DNA of 64,000 nucleotides from Diacronema lutheri (lineage: Eukaryota; Haptophyta; Pavlovophyceae; Pavlovales; Pavlovaceae). Of this stretch, positions 31,756-43,000 are shown piece by piece (the stretch's first letter is position 1; each line of letters opens with the position of its first letter). Below the pieces are notes generated by a model that had not been told where the DNA came from, did no database searches, and worked only from the letters and a program-made list of their open reading frames with translations. The stretch lies in assembly GCA_019448385.1 (NCBI GenBank), contig JAGTXO010000007.1, forward strand, positions 1 through 64,000, in the 5' to 3' direction. The translations under genes were made by a program, and so were the position numbers.

Positions 31756-32902
31756 TCACGGCGAACGTCGCGGCGCGCAGCCGCGCGCGCGCCGGGACGC
31801 GCACGTCGGCGCGCCGACGATCGGCGCGAGCGCATCCGCCGCGCCGCGCGTTTCGCCGTCGCGGAGCAGCACGAGCGCGCGCTGCAAGGTCGCCACCTGC
31901 CGCCAACCGCGCGCCACATTTGCGTCCGCGTCCAGCTCTGCCTTCGTGCGCACGTTGGCGGGCCGAGCGGCATTTGACTCGTCGGATGCACCTTCTGGCC
32001 CGAGCGCACGCGCGTCGTGGCCGCGCGCGAGCGCGACGACGGCGTGCGTGATCGCGCCGCGCAGCCGCTCCGCCGCCTCGGCGTGCTCGCCGCGCAATAG
32101 GAGACGGAGCGCAAGCGCAGCTTCGCCGCCACCGCCGCCGCCGCCGCCGGCCAGGCGTTCGCGCTGCTCGTCTGCGGACGGAGCGTCGGCGGCGGCGTCG
32201 AGCGTCGCGGCCGAGCGCGCCACGTCGCTCGCCGCGCACTGGCGCAGCGCCTCGCGCGCGGCGCGCGCGGCGACGCTCGCGCTCACCGCGGCGCCGACTG
32301 GCGCGCCGTCCATGCCGGCATCGTCACCGGCACCGACGAGTTGGCGCGTGTGTGTCGCGAGCGCCTGCACGCGTTGCGTGCGCTCCGCGGCGGAGAGGGA
32401 GAGGAGGAGCTGCGCGGCCGAGCGCGCTGCGGCGCCGAGCCCGCATGCGCCATCCGCGCCGGCCGAGCCGAGCGCACGCAGCGTGGCGGACGCGTCGCCG
32501 TCGTTGGCCGCGCACGCGGCTGCGCGCAGCGCGGCGGCGGCGGGCAGTGCGGCGGCGGCCTCGGCGGCGGTTGAGATGGCCGGCGCGCCTGCGCCGTCCT
32601 CGCCGTCCGCCGCGAGCTCGGCGAGGGTTGCGAACCGCACGGCCGCGCCGTCGAGGTCGCCCGCGATAATCCGCGCGATCGCGCAGCGCGGCGCGCGGCG
32701 GCGGCGCGCTGGCCACGGAGGGGAAGCCTGCGGCGAGCGCTCCGGCGAGCGCGGCACGCGCGTCGGCGCACGTGCCAACGGGGGCGTCGGCGTCGAGCGC
32801 GCGCGCGGCGCGGCGCGCGACGTCGGCCGCGCGCGCGCGGCCGAGCGCGTCCGAGCGGCGCGCGGACTCTAAGCCGAACGTCTCGGCACACGCCGTGCAC
32901 AC
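31756..32902 (-). CDS. Hypothetical Ala-rich helical-repeat protein, one frame change
   Basis: Two minus-strand frames appear to join near 32,690. The upstream part reads MCTACAETFGLESARRS and the downstream part reads RCAIARIIAGDLDGAAVRFA. The combined product is almost entirely helical, with short repeated patterns (LxxGExxxAxERL, LxRALVLLRDGET) resembling TPR or other superhelical repeats. It has no catalytic motif. It could be a GC-rich shadow, or a degraded gene belonging to the boundary zone. The strand choice rests on the balanced amino-acid use of this frame compared with Arg/Pro-rich alternatives. Confidence 0.35.
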
Positions 32903-33387
32903 CTCGGCGATGCGCGCGAGCTCGGCGTGCGCATCGGCCGACGCACCGTGCGCGCCGGGCGCGTCGGCTTGACATGAACGCCTGCGGCGTTGTGGACGGC
33001 GCTTGCCGCCGGCGCGGCGGCGGCTGCGACGGCGGGCGGATCGCGGTGCGGGGTAGGTGCGTGGGGGTGTCCACCTCTACCGCGTCATGCCGCGTCCTTG
33101 CCGCTCCTGTCGTCCCCGCTGCCGGCGTGCACAGGGTCATCGCTCTGCCTGCGGACGTGCGCTGCGCGCTCTGTGCCGCTCGCTACGTGCAGTACGATGC
33201 CTCCCTCCCCTTACGGCACATTTTATTAGCGAGGCTCGCTTCTTTCGAATTGCGATCACTCAGGCGAGCAGGCCCTTGTGCTCCTCATCATTGCCGCCCT
33301 CGCCGCGCGGGCGCGCGCGCGCCGGGCGCGATGCGGCGCCATTCCTGCCGCACGGCGCACGCGTGCGTGAGCAAAGTTGACGCCGGT
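32903..33387. other. Spacer with no supported gene
   Basis: I see no domain, RNA gene or ordered repeat here. Short tandem ggcgctgggcgcag copies begin immediately to the right, at about 33,395-33,470. Confidence 0.4.
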
Positions 33388-36300
33388 TCAACGTTGCTGG
33401 GCGCAGGGCGCTGGGCGCAGGGCGCTAGGCGCTGGGCGCTGGGCGCAGGGCGCTAGGCGCTGGGCGCACCTCTGCGCGAGCTGCGGGCTGGACGAAATAG
33501 CAAACGTGCCGGCGATAGGCGGCGGCGACGGTTTGGCTCTGTGTGCGCAGGAGGGTGGGGAGCGGAGGGAAGAAGAAGGCGAAGAAAGGAGGGGCAAGGC
33601 GGGAGGGTGGGGAGCGGAGGGAAGAAGAAAGGCGAAGAAAGGAGGGGCAAGGCGGGAGGGTGGGGAGCGGAGGGAAGAAGAAAGGCGAAGAAAGGAGGGG
33701 CAAGGCGGGAGGGTGGGGAGCGGAGGGAAGAAGAAAGGCGAAGAAAGGAGGGGCAAGGCGGGGCAAGGGCAAGGCGAGGTAAGGAAGGGCAAAGGCGGGG
33801 CAAGGGCAAGGCGAGGTAAGGAAGGGCAAAGGCGGGGCAAGGGCAAGGCGAGGTAAGGAAGGGCAAAGGCGGGGCAAGGGCAAGGCGAGGTAAGGAAGGG
33901 CAAAGGCGGGGCAAGGGCAAGGCGAGGTAAGGAAGGGCAAAGGCGGGGCAAGGGCAAGGCGAGGTAAGGAAGGGCAAAGGCGGGGCAAGGGCAAGGCGAG
34001 GTAAGGAAGGGCAAAGGCGGGGCAAGGGCAAGGCGAGGTAAGGAAGGGCAAAGGCGGGGCAAGGGCAAGGCGAAGAAAGGAGGGCAAAGGCGGGGCAAGG
34101 GCAAGGCGAGGTAAGGAAGGGCAAAGGCGGGGCAAGGGCAAGGCGAGGTAAGGAAGGGCAAAGGCGGGGCAAGGGCAAGGCGAAGAAAGGAGGGCAAAGG
34201 CGGGGCAAGGGCAAGGCGAGGTAAGGAAGGGCAAAGGCGGGGCAAGGGCAAGGCGAGGTAAGGAAGGGCAAGGCGGACGCGGCCAGCGCGCGCGCGCGCG
34301 CGCGCACGCACCGTCGGCCCGCGCCGTCGGCGCCACCATCGTCTGTCCAGCACGCCGGCATGCCGCTCGCTGCGCGCGCGCGTGCGAGCGCCGCCGAGCG
34401 GCTCGCAGCGCTGCCGCCGTCTCCGCCGCCGCCGAGCGTCGCGCCCGGCTCGCGCCGCACGCAGCCGCCGCCTCCGCCGGCCGGTGCGCGCAGCCTGGGC
34501 GTGGAGTAGAGGTTCTGCGCGCTGCCCACGCCGAGGCGTGCGAGCCGCGCCGCCTCGTCCGCGCCGCCGCCGTCCACGCCGCCCGCCGCCGGCGCGTACG
34601 CCGCGCCGCGCGCGGGCACGCCGCCCGCGGGCGAGCGCGAGCGCGCGGCGATTGGGCTCGGCGGCGCGCGCATCGGCGTGACCGCGCCGCCCGCCGCGCG
34701 GCCCGGCGCGGGCCGCCGGCGGTGGCGCGGCGGCATCGGCGGCGGCGGCGCGCGCGCCGACATGCGGCCGGGCGAGCGGTGGCCGGCACTGCCGCCGCTG
34801 GCGCGCCGGCCGGCGCCAGCGGCGCGCGCGTCGTCGCCGTCGTCGCCGTCGTCGTGCTCGGCGCCGCCGGCAGCCGGGCGCACGTTGCGCGGCAGCGGCG
34901 CGCGCTGCCCCAGTGCGGCGAAGCGTCGCTGCGCAATGGCCAGCTCGACGGGCAGGGGCGGCAGCTCGGTGGGCGAGCAATTGAGCGCCGGAAGCATCGC
35001 GCCGTCGCCGCGCGCGCGCGTGCCGTCCGGCCGCATCGCGCGCACGCCGCGTGCCTGCAGCGTGTACGTGCGCACCGCTGCGACGAGCGGCATGCCCTCC
35101 GCCTCGCTCGCCGGCGCGCCCTCGCCACCCGCGCGCTCGGCCTTGAGCCGCTGCGCGTCGGCCTCGCCCGCCTCGCCCCCGTCCTCCTCCTCCTCGGGCT
35201 CGAGCGCCGCGCCGCGCGCGCGCCGCCGGCGCTGCCGCGCGAGCAGAAGCAGCCCGGCGCAGCCGAGCGCAGCGCCAGTTGCGCAGATGGCGGCGATGAA
35301 AGCGGACGACGCCGCCCACTCGCCGCGCACGAGCGCGGGAAAAAAGCCGTCCACGTTGCCACCGCCCGCCGTGACGGTCGCCGCCGTGCCCGGCGCCGCA
35401 GTGGCTTCGTCGCCACCGCCGCCATCGTTGCCGCCGCCATCGTTGCCGCCGCCATCGTTGCCGCCGCCGCCATCGTTGCCACCGCCGCCGCCCCCGTCCG
35501 CCGCGCGCGGTGGCGGCGGGCTGGGCGGCGGGCTGGGCGGGCTGGGCGGGCTGGGCGGGCTGGGCGGCGGGCTGGGCGGCGCGGGCGGCGGGCGTGGGCT
35601 GGGCGGCGGCGGGCTTGGCGGCGGGCTCGGGCTCGGCGGCGGCGGCAGCGGGCTGGGCGGTGGGCTGGGCGGCGGCGGCGGGCGCGGCGGCGAGCGCGGG
35701 CTCGGCGGCGGGCGCGGCGGCGGCGGGCTCGGCGGCGGCGCGCGCGTCGGCGTGACCGGCGGCTCGAGCTGCGCGGCCGCCGCGCTCAGCTGGCTGTCCC
35801 ACGCGCCCGCGCTGCCAAAGGCCGCCGTGAGCGCGCCGATCGCCGCCGGGTCGAGCGCGGCGGCCGCGACCGCGTCAGCGAGCGGGCCGCCGAGCACGCG
35901 GCCGACGGCGGACGCGCCGACCAATGCCGCGGCGAATTGGGCGTCCGTCGCCAGCCGGCGACCACCACCACCACCGCCACCACCGCCACCACCGCCACCA
36001 CCGCCGCCGCCGTCCACTGCCGCCGACGCAAGCGCGCGCCGCGCGCGCCGGCGGTCGCCCCCGCCGTCGAGCGCGGCGAGCACATCGAGTGCCGCGCGCA
36101 GCCGCGCAAAGCCGAGCGCGAGCGCGGGCACGAGCGCGTCGAGCAGCGCCGCGGACGGCAGCGCGGCGGAGGCGGGCAGCGCGGCCGCCGCCGCCGCCGC
36201 GAGCGCGAGCAGCGCGTCGCGCACGCCGTCGTCGCTCGCGAGGTCGAGCTGCGCGAGCTCGGCGGCGCGCACGGTCGCCCTCCCGCCCGGCGCGCTCGGC

Positions 36301-38936
36301 TCGTCGAGCGGCAGCAGCGCGCGCAGCCACGCGTGGCATAGCCTGCCGGCGAGCCAGCCGGCGGCGAGCGGCCGCTCGGGCGGCACGTTGGGCGCTCGCG
36401 CGTACAGCGCGTGCGCGATCGCAGCCCACACGCTGTATGCCATCGTGCCACCGAGCACGGCGCGCGCAAGCGGCACATCCACGCCGCCCCGCCACAGCCG
36501 CGCGATCGGGTCGATGCGGCTGAGCTCCCACGGCGCGCCCGAGCCATCCGTGGGCGGCAGGCCCCAGAGCGCGCGCACCGCGGCCGCAGCGTCGTCGGGC
36601 GCGAGCGGCGCGCCCGGCCCCGCCGCGGCGAGCGCGTCGGCGACCACGCCGCCGGCCGCCGCCCACGCCGCGTCGGGCGGCGCCGCGCCGCCGAGCGTCG
36701 CGGCCGCGGCGGCGAGCGCCGAGAGATGGGCGCGGCCGGGCGCGTCGTGGTCGAGCGAGACGGGCAGGTGCAGCGGCAGGCGGTGCGGCAGGCCCGTGTA
36801 CGCGTCCGTGCAGTTGGGCGCGCGCCCGCTGCCGTCGTCGTGCGGCAGCAGCAGCAGCAGCGGCGGCGCGCGCCCGTCCGCACCTGCGCCCGCCTCCGCC
36901 TCCGCCGCGTTGCGCGCGAGGAGCAGCGCGAGCCCCGCCGCGCTGTACCCGACGGCCGAGGCGGCGGCGGCAAGATCGACACGCCCAACCTCGTCGGTGC
37001 GCGCCGCCGGGTCGACACCGACGCCGAGGGTGCCGTCTCCACCCACGTCGATGCCGACGAGGCAGCCGCGCAGGTAGCCGCCGTCAAAGGCGGCGGCGGA
37101 CGTCGGCCAGCGCCACGGCGGAGGGGGCGGCGCGGGCGGCGGCGGCGGCGGCGAGCGCGGCGGCGGCGCGCGCGGCGGCGGCGGCGGCGCGCGCGGCGGC
37201 GGCGGGCGGGGCGGCGGCGGGCGCGGGCTCGGCGGCGGCGACGCGGGCGGCGGCAGCGGGCTCGGCGGCGGGCTCGGCGGCGGCGCGCTTGGCGGCGGCG
37301 GGCGCGGGCTCGGCGGCGGCGGCGGGCGTGGCGAGCGCGGCGGCGCGGGCGGTGGCGGGCGCGGTGGCGGTGCGGGCGAGGGCGGGCGGGGCGGCAGCGG
37401 TGGTGGGAACGGCTCGACGCGCGGCGGCGGCGGGCGGCTCGGGCTCGGCGGCGGCGCGAGCGGCGGCGAGAAGGGCGGCCGGCTGGGCGGTTTGGGCACG
37501 AGCGGCGGCGGCGGGCTGCGCGGCGGCGCGGGTGGCGGATGCGGCGGCGACCTGTGCGGCGGGAACGGCGGCGGCGCGCTCGGCTGCGGCCGCGGCGGCG
37601 GCGGCACGTGCGGCGGCGGCGCGAGCGGCGGTGGTGGCAGCACGCCGAGCGGCGGCGGCGAGCGCGGCGACGGCGGCGGCGGGCGCGGCGGCGGCGCGCG
37701 CGGCGGCGACGGCGGGCTCGGCGGCGGCGGGCTTGGCGGGCGCGGCGGCGGCGGGCGAAAGGGAGGCAGGTGCGGCGGCGGCGAGCGCGGCGGCGCGGGC
37801 GGCGACGCGGGCGGGCTTGGCGAGCACAGCCCGCACGCCAGCCGGCATTGCGTCTGCACATTGCCAACGCTCGCGCAGAGCGCGAGCCGCGGCGCGCAAA
37901 AGCTGCCGCCGCCCACGTCGTAACAGCCGGGCGGCGGCGCGCGCGGCGGCGGCGGCTGGCTGGGCGGGCTCGGTGGCGGCGGCGGCCGCCGCGGCGGGCT
38001 GGGCGGCGTGAACGAGACGGGTGGCAGCGGCGGCGGCGGCTTGTGCGGCGGGCTCGGCGGCGGCGGCGCGGGCGGCGGCGGCGGGCGCGGGCTCGGCGGC
38101 GGCGGGCTCGGCGGCGGCGGGCCGGGCGGCGGCGCGGGCGGCGCTCGCGGCGGCGCGGGCGGCGGGCTCGGGCAGAGTCCGCACGACACGCGGCAGCGCG
38201 CGGCCACGTCGGCGACCAGCGCGCACGAGCCCACGCGTGGCGCGCAGAAGCCCGCGCCCGCCACGTCGTAGCAACCGGGCGGCGGGCTCGGCGGCCGCGG
38301 CGGCGGCGGCGCGCGCGGCGGCGGCGCCGACGGCGGCGCCGACGGCACGGGCGGCAGCGGCGGCGGCGTGGGCGGCGTGGGCGGCGGCGGCGAGGAGGGC
38401 GCCTGGGGTGGCGCGCTTGGTGGCGGTGGCGCTGGCGGCCGCTTGGGCGGCGGTTGCGGCGGCGGCGGCGACATGCGTGGCGCGATTGGCGGGCGCGGCG
38501 GGCGCGGCGGCGGCGGCGCTGGCGGCGGCGCGCGCGGCGACGGCGGGCTGGGCGGCGGGCTCGGGCAGAGGCCGCACGTGACGCGGCACTGCGTGTACAC
38601 GTTGGCCGTCGTCGCACACCGGTCGACCCGCTCCGCGCAAAAGTTGGCGTCCGACGCCGTGTCGTAGCAGCCAGGCGGCGGGCTTGGCGGCGGCGACGGC
38701 GGGCTCAGCGGCGCCGGCGGCGGCTTGGGCGGGCTCGGCGGCGACGGCGGCACGGGCGGCGGGCTCGGCGGCGGCGGCGGCGCGGAAGGAAACGGCGGTG
38801 GCAACGGTGCGCCCGTGGCACTCGCCGCGCGCGGGCCGCACCCCGCTGCGAGCAGCGCAGCGCAGCCGAGCAGGCGCGCGAGCGCCGCGCGCCGCGCGCG
38901 CGCACCGCGCGCCGGCGGCGCTCCAAGGCGCGTCAT
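33388..38936 (-). CDS. Proline-rich ShKT-domain type I membrane protein (cell-surface glycoprotein-like)
   Basis: An ATG at 38,936 is followed by a signal peptide (basic n-region, then LLGCAALLAAG). Three copies of a six-cysteine ShKT-like module follow, each beginning GCYD and ending CGLC. They are separated by long (S/P)P-rich linkers typical of algal extracellular matrix proteins such as pherophorins. Next comes a large Ala-rich ectodomain of about 450 residues with no recognised family. It is followed by another proline-rich linker, a Gly/Asn linker, one TM helix (AFIAAICATGAALGCAGLLLL) and a basic then acidic cytoplasmic tail. The frame runs into a minisatellite. A GTGCGT donor near 34,311 and a CACACAG acceptor near 33,539 would remove that minisatellite and join a short last exon, with the stop at 33,388, giving about 1,590 residues. 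The 3' splice is inference; the ectodomain and TM call is firm. Confidence 0.65.
33555..34275. repeat. Compound minisatellite (about 53-bp then 37-bp units)
   Basis: Four copies of a purine-rich unit of about 53 bp (33,555-33,760) pass into about 14 copies of a 37-bp unit, ggcaaaggcggggcaagg and so on, some shortened by an ag/aa variant. Three 37-bp units equal 37 codons, which explains the repeated peptide seen in all frames. It sits in the proposed last intron of the ShKT gene. Confidence 0.85.
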
Positions 38937-39738
38937 CGCGCACGGCGGCGGCGACGGCGGCAGCTCACGGCGGGCGGCGGGCCGGCCGCGCGCCCTCCGC
39001 GCCTCCTTTGCGCCGCGCCCGGCACGTGCGCACCTGTGACGCTCGGTGGGCAAGTGGTCCGGCGCGCCGCTGACCCCTATGAGGACACCGTGTCCGTTAC
39101 ACTCAATAGATCGTTGTAACGGCAGCGCACATATTTTTGGACGACCCTCCCGGTTGCCCTCTTCCGCCAGACTGCCACCCCGTGCGGAGTGCGGACACGC
39201 CCCGTCGCTCCCTTTTTCTGCTGGCGGAGGCGCGCAGGCCGATGCCAGAAGCGGTGTTGAGCCGGGCATCGACGACATGCCGCGCAAGCCCCCGCCTCAC
39301 CACCGGCCGTCCTCCTCGCCGGCGGCGCGGGCCGGCGCGCGTCTCGGGCCTCTTCACTCGTAGGCCCGAGCGTGTCGTCGAGCAGGCAGTGCACGCGGAT
39401 CCGCCGTACCATTCGGTCCCAGTCGTCGCCCGACTCGTGGCACACAGACTATCGCCGCAACTTTTGATCCGGACCAAGAGCTCAGCCGCTGCGTCGCGCA
39501 ACCGCTCGGCCGGGAGCCAACGTCGACGCGGCGCTTGGCCCCGATGGCGCGACCCGACAGCGCCGCATCGCGACGCCCCATCTGACCCTGGCCACCCCCG
39601 ACCGCGCTTGCGTGCGCGCTCTCCTTGCACCTGCATCGGGCGGCAGCCATTCCCGAGGTGAGTTTTCTTTGGGACGACGAGAAACTCGTCGTGTGTGGGC
39701 GGCTAGGAGGTGCGGGCGAACACGCCCGGAGCGTCCCG
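38937..39738. other. Divergent intergenic region, no gene supported
   Basis: It separates the minus-strand ShKT gene from the plus-strand EDR2-like gene. It has lower GC than either gene, especially at 39,080-39,140. The open frames show no domain. It presumably holds both promoters, but no recognisable element could be assigned. Confidence 0.4.
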
Positions 39739-39971
39739 ATGAGCTGGCAGCCCTTCGCCTCGCCGGCGCGCTCCTCTCGAGCACAGGCGCACGCCGACGC
39801 CACGCTGCTCGCCGAGCGCGCCGACGCACCCGCCATCCTGGCCGCCGCGCCGGCCGCGTCGCCCGCGCTCGGCGAGCGCGGGCACACGCCGGTCGCGCCG
39901 TACCGCGCGGCGTCCGCGGCGGCCGCGTACGGTGGCGCGGCCGGCTGCGCGCCCGTCACCGCCGTCACGAC

Positions 39972-40002
<31 letters not shown>

Positions 40003-43000
40003 GCTGCCACCGCCTCCGTCGCCGCCGTCACCGCCGCCGCCGCACCGGCGCTCGCGCCAGCGCGCGCCGCGCCGCCTCGCGCCGCGCGCGCCGACGCGGC
40101 CGTGCAGACGGCCGAGGTGCGCGTGCTCTCGAGCGGCGACTTTGCGTCGGGCGACGGTGCGCTGCTGCTCGCCGCCGCCGCGTGCGCGCTCGGCGCCGCG
40201 CTCGGCGCCGCGCTCGGCGCAACCGGCGCGCCGCTCGCGGAGTGGGCGCGCGCGGGCGCGGGCTCAGCCGACGCGGCGGCGCAGCCGGCGGCCGCCGCGG
40301 TCGCGCGCGCGCTCGACGCGGCGGCGGAGGGCGGGCGGTGCGCGGCGCAGCTTTGCGCGCGCTCGCTCCGCCTGCTCGGCTGGCTCATCAGCCTGCCCGT
40401 GCGCGCGCTCGGCTCGCCGCTCGGCGCGCTGCACACGTGCGGCGCGAGCATCGACGCCGCGGCCGCAGCGGCGCTCGGCGCGCTGACAGGCGGCCGGATG
40501 CAGCCCGAGCTGGGCGCGCGCGCGTGGCTGTGCGCGCTGCTCGTGTGCGCCGCCCTCCTCTACCGCCGCCGCCGCCGCCGCCTCGCCCGCGCGCGTGCCG
40601 CGCGGCTCGCGGCGGGCGGCGGCGCGCGCGGCGCGCCCGGCCGGCACGCGCGCCCGGGCGAGGCGGCAGGCGCGCGCGGCGCGGGCGCAAGCGGCGCGGG
40701 TGGCTCGGGCCGTCTCGCGTCGGGCGGCGGCACGAAGGGCGCGGGCGCGCTGCTCGCCGCTGGCCGCGCTTCGTCAAAGGGTCGGCTGGGCGGCGCCCTT
40801 CCCCTGAACGATGCCGCCCGACGCATGTCGCAAATCTTTGCTGCGCCCGAGCTCCTGTGCGCGCGGCTGGCGGCTGACTGCGCGGGCGAGCGGCGGCACG
40901 GCGCTGCGTGAGAGACGGGCGGGGGCGCGCGCGTCTACGCCGCGCCGCCGCTCACCGCGTGTGCGTGCGCGCGCGCGCCGCTCGCCGCCGCGCGCCGCCG
41001 CTCGCCGCCAGGCTCGCCGGCAGCGCTCCTTCGACCACGCCGCCGTCGCTCGTCGTGCAGGCGGGCGCGACGGGCTTCAGTCGGTGGGAAAGGCCGCCGG
41101 GCGTGAGCTCGTTCAGCGAGCAGCCCGCGGGCACCTGGTCCGTTCCGGACGCCGCTTCCTTCCACGTGCGCTCCGCCGGGTGAGGACGCAGCGGCACGCC
41201 GCGCGATGATCGCGATGGTGTCGATCCCTTCAACGCCGCGCCATCCACTGCCATCTCTGCCCACCCCGCGCCATCCACTGCCATCTCTGCCCACCCCGCG
41301 CCATCCACTGCCATGTGTGCCCACCCCGCGCCATCCGCTGCCATGTGTGCCCACCCCGCGCCATCCACTGCCATCTCTGCCCACCCCGCGCCATCCACTG
41401 CCATCTCTGCCCACCCCGCGCCATCCACTGCCATGTCTGCCCACCCCGCGCCATCCACTGCCATCTCTGCCCACCCTGCGCCATCCACTGCCATCTCTGC
41501 CCACCCTGCGCCATCCACTGCCATCTCTGCCCACCCCGCGTGCAGCTACTTGACGAGTCGCGTCAAGCAGCAGAGCGACGAACCGCTCCTCGCCATCCTC
41601 GGCTTTGACATCTTTGAGACCGAGCGCAAAGTATGCGACCTGGGCGGCCACCCCGCGCTCTGCCTGCCCAGTCCGAATGGGCCGGACAAGACCGGCGGCG
41701 GCGCGACGAGCGCGAGCACGAGCGTCCGCCCGTCCGACGCGGAGAGCGCGGCGGAGGGCGGCGGCCCCCCGCTCGCCGACGTGTTCGTGATCAACTGGCA
41801 GGTCTTCACCTACTCGCCGTCGGCCACGTCGCTCTTCTCCTCCGAGGAGGACGACGAGTGCGATGGCGAGGGCGGCTCCCTCGTGCAATACTTCCGGATC
41901 CCGCCACACCTCGGCATCACTTCCCACGATGGCGTCCCGCCCAGCCCAGCCGCGCGGCTGCTGCGCCGTTGGATGCAGGGCGCGACCACGGACGAGGTGT
42001 GCGACACGCGCATCCGCCGCTTCGCCCGTTGGCTGCGCTCGGCGGCCGCGTGCGCGCCCCCGCCCCGCCATCGGTGGGCTGCCCCTGCCCCGCCATCGGT
42101 GGGCTGCCCCCGCCCCGCCATCGGTGGGCTGCCCCTGCCCCGCCATCGGTGGGCTGCCCCCGCCCCGCCATCGGTGGGCTGCCCCCGCCCCGCCATCGGT
42201 GGGCTGCCCCCCTGCCCCGCCATCGGTGGGCTGCCCCTGCCCCGCCATCGGTGGGCTGCCCCCCTGCCCCGCCATCGGTGGGCTGCCCCTGCCCCGCCAT
42301 CGGTGGGCTGCCCCTGCCCCGCCATCGGTGGGCTGCCCCCCTGCCCCGCCATCGGTGGGCTGCCCCTGCCCCGCCATCGGTGGGCTGCCCCCGCCCCGCC
42401 ATCGGTGGGCTGCCCCCGCCCCGCCATCGGTGGGCTGCCCCCGCCCCGCCATCGGTGGGCTGCCCCCGCCCCGCCATCGGTGGGCTGCCCCTGCCCCGCC
42501 ATCGGTGGGCTGCCCCCGCCCCGCCATCGGTGGGCTGCCCCTGCCCCGCCATCGGTGGGCTGCCCCTGCCCCGCCATCGGTGGGCTGCCCCTGCCCCGCC
42601 ATCGGTGGGCTGCCCCCCTGCCCCGCCATTGGTGGGCTGCCCCTGCCCCGCCATCGGTGGGCTGCCCCCGCCCCGCCATCGGTGGGCTGCCCCCGCCCCG
42701 CCATTGGTGGGCTGCCCCCGCCCCGCCATCGGTGGGCTGCCCCTGCCCCGCCATCGGTGGGCTGCCCCCGCCTGCGCTGCCCTCACTCGTGCTGCCCCCT
42801 CCCCACTTCCCCCTCCCCCCCCTACCCTTACCCTTGCCTACTCGCCTCAGGGCCTGCGCAACCAGCTCAAGTTGATTCTGCGGCTGGACAACCAGGAGGA
42901 AGTGTCACTCAATGCGTTCGTGCGCCACAATGTGCGCAAGTACGAGGGCAAGCCATACCTCGCACGGCCCGCCTTCCGTGTCAGCCACGGTGTCAACCCG

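Noticed and set aside
34678-37077. Long plus-strand Ser/Pro/Ala frame
   Set aside because: It is the complement of the ShKT membrane protein gene and has no independent domain.
42062-42775. Repeated proline-rich peptide (PRHRWAAPAPPSVGC type) as a real protein
   Set aside because: The array is open in all frames and both strands, and lies between a well-supported donor and acceptor of the EDR2-like gene.
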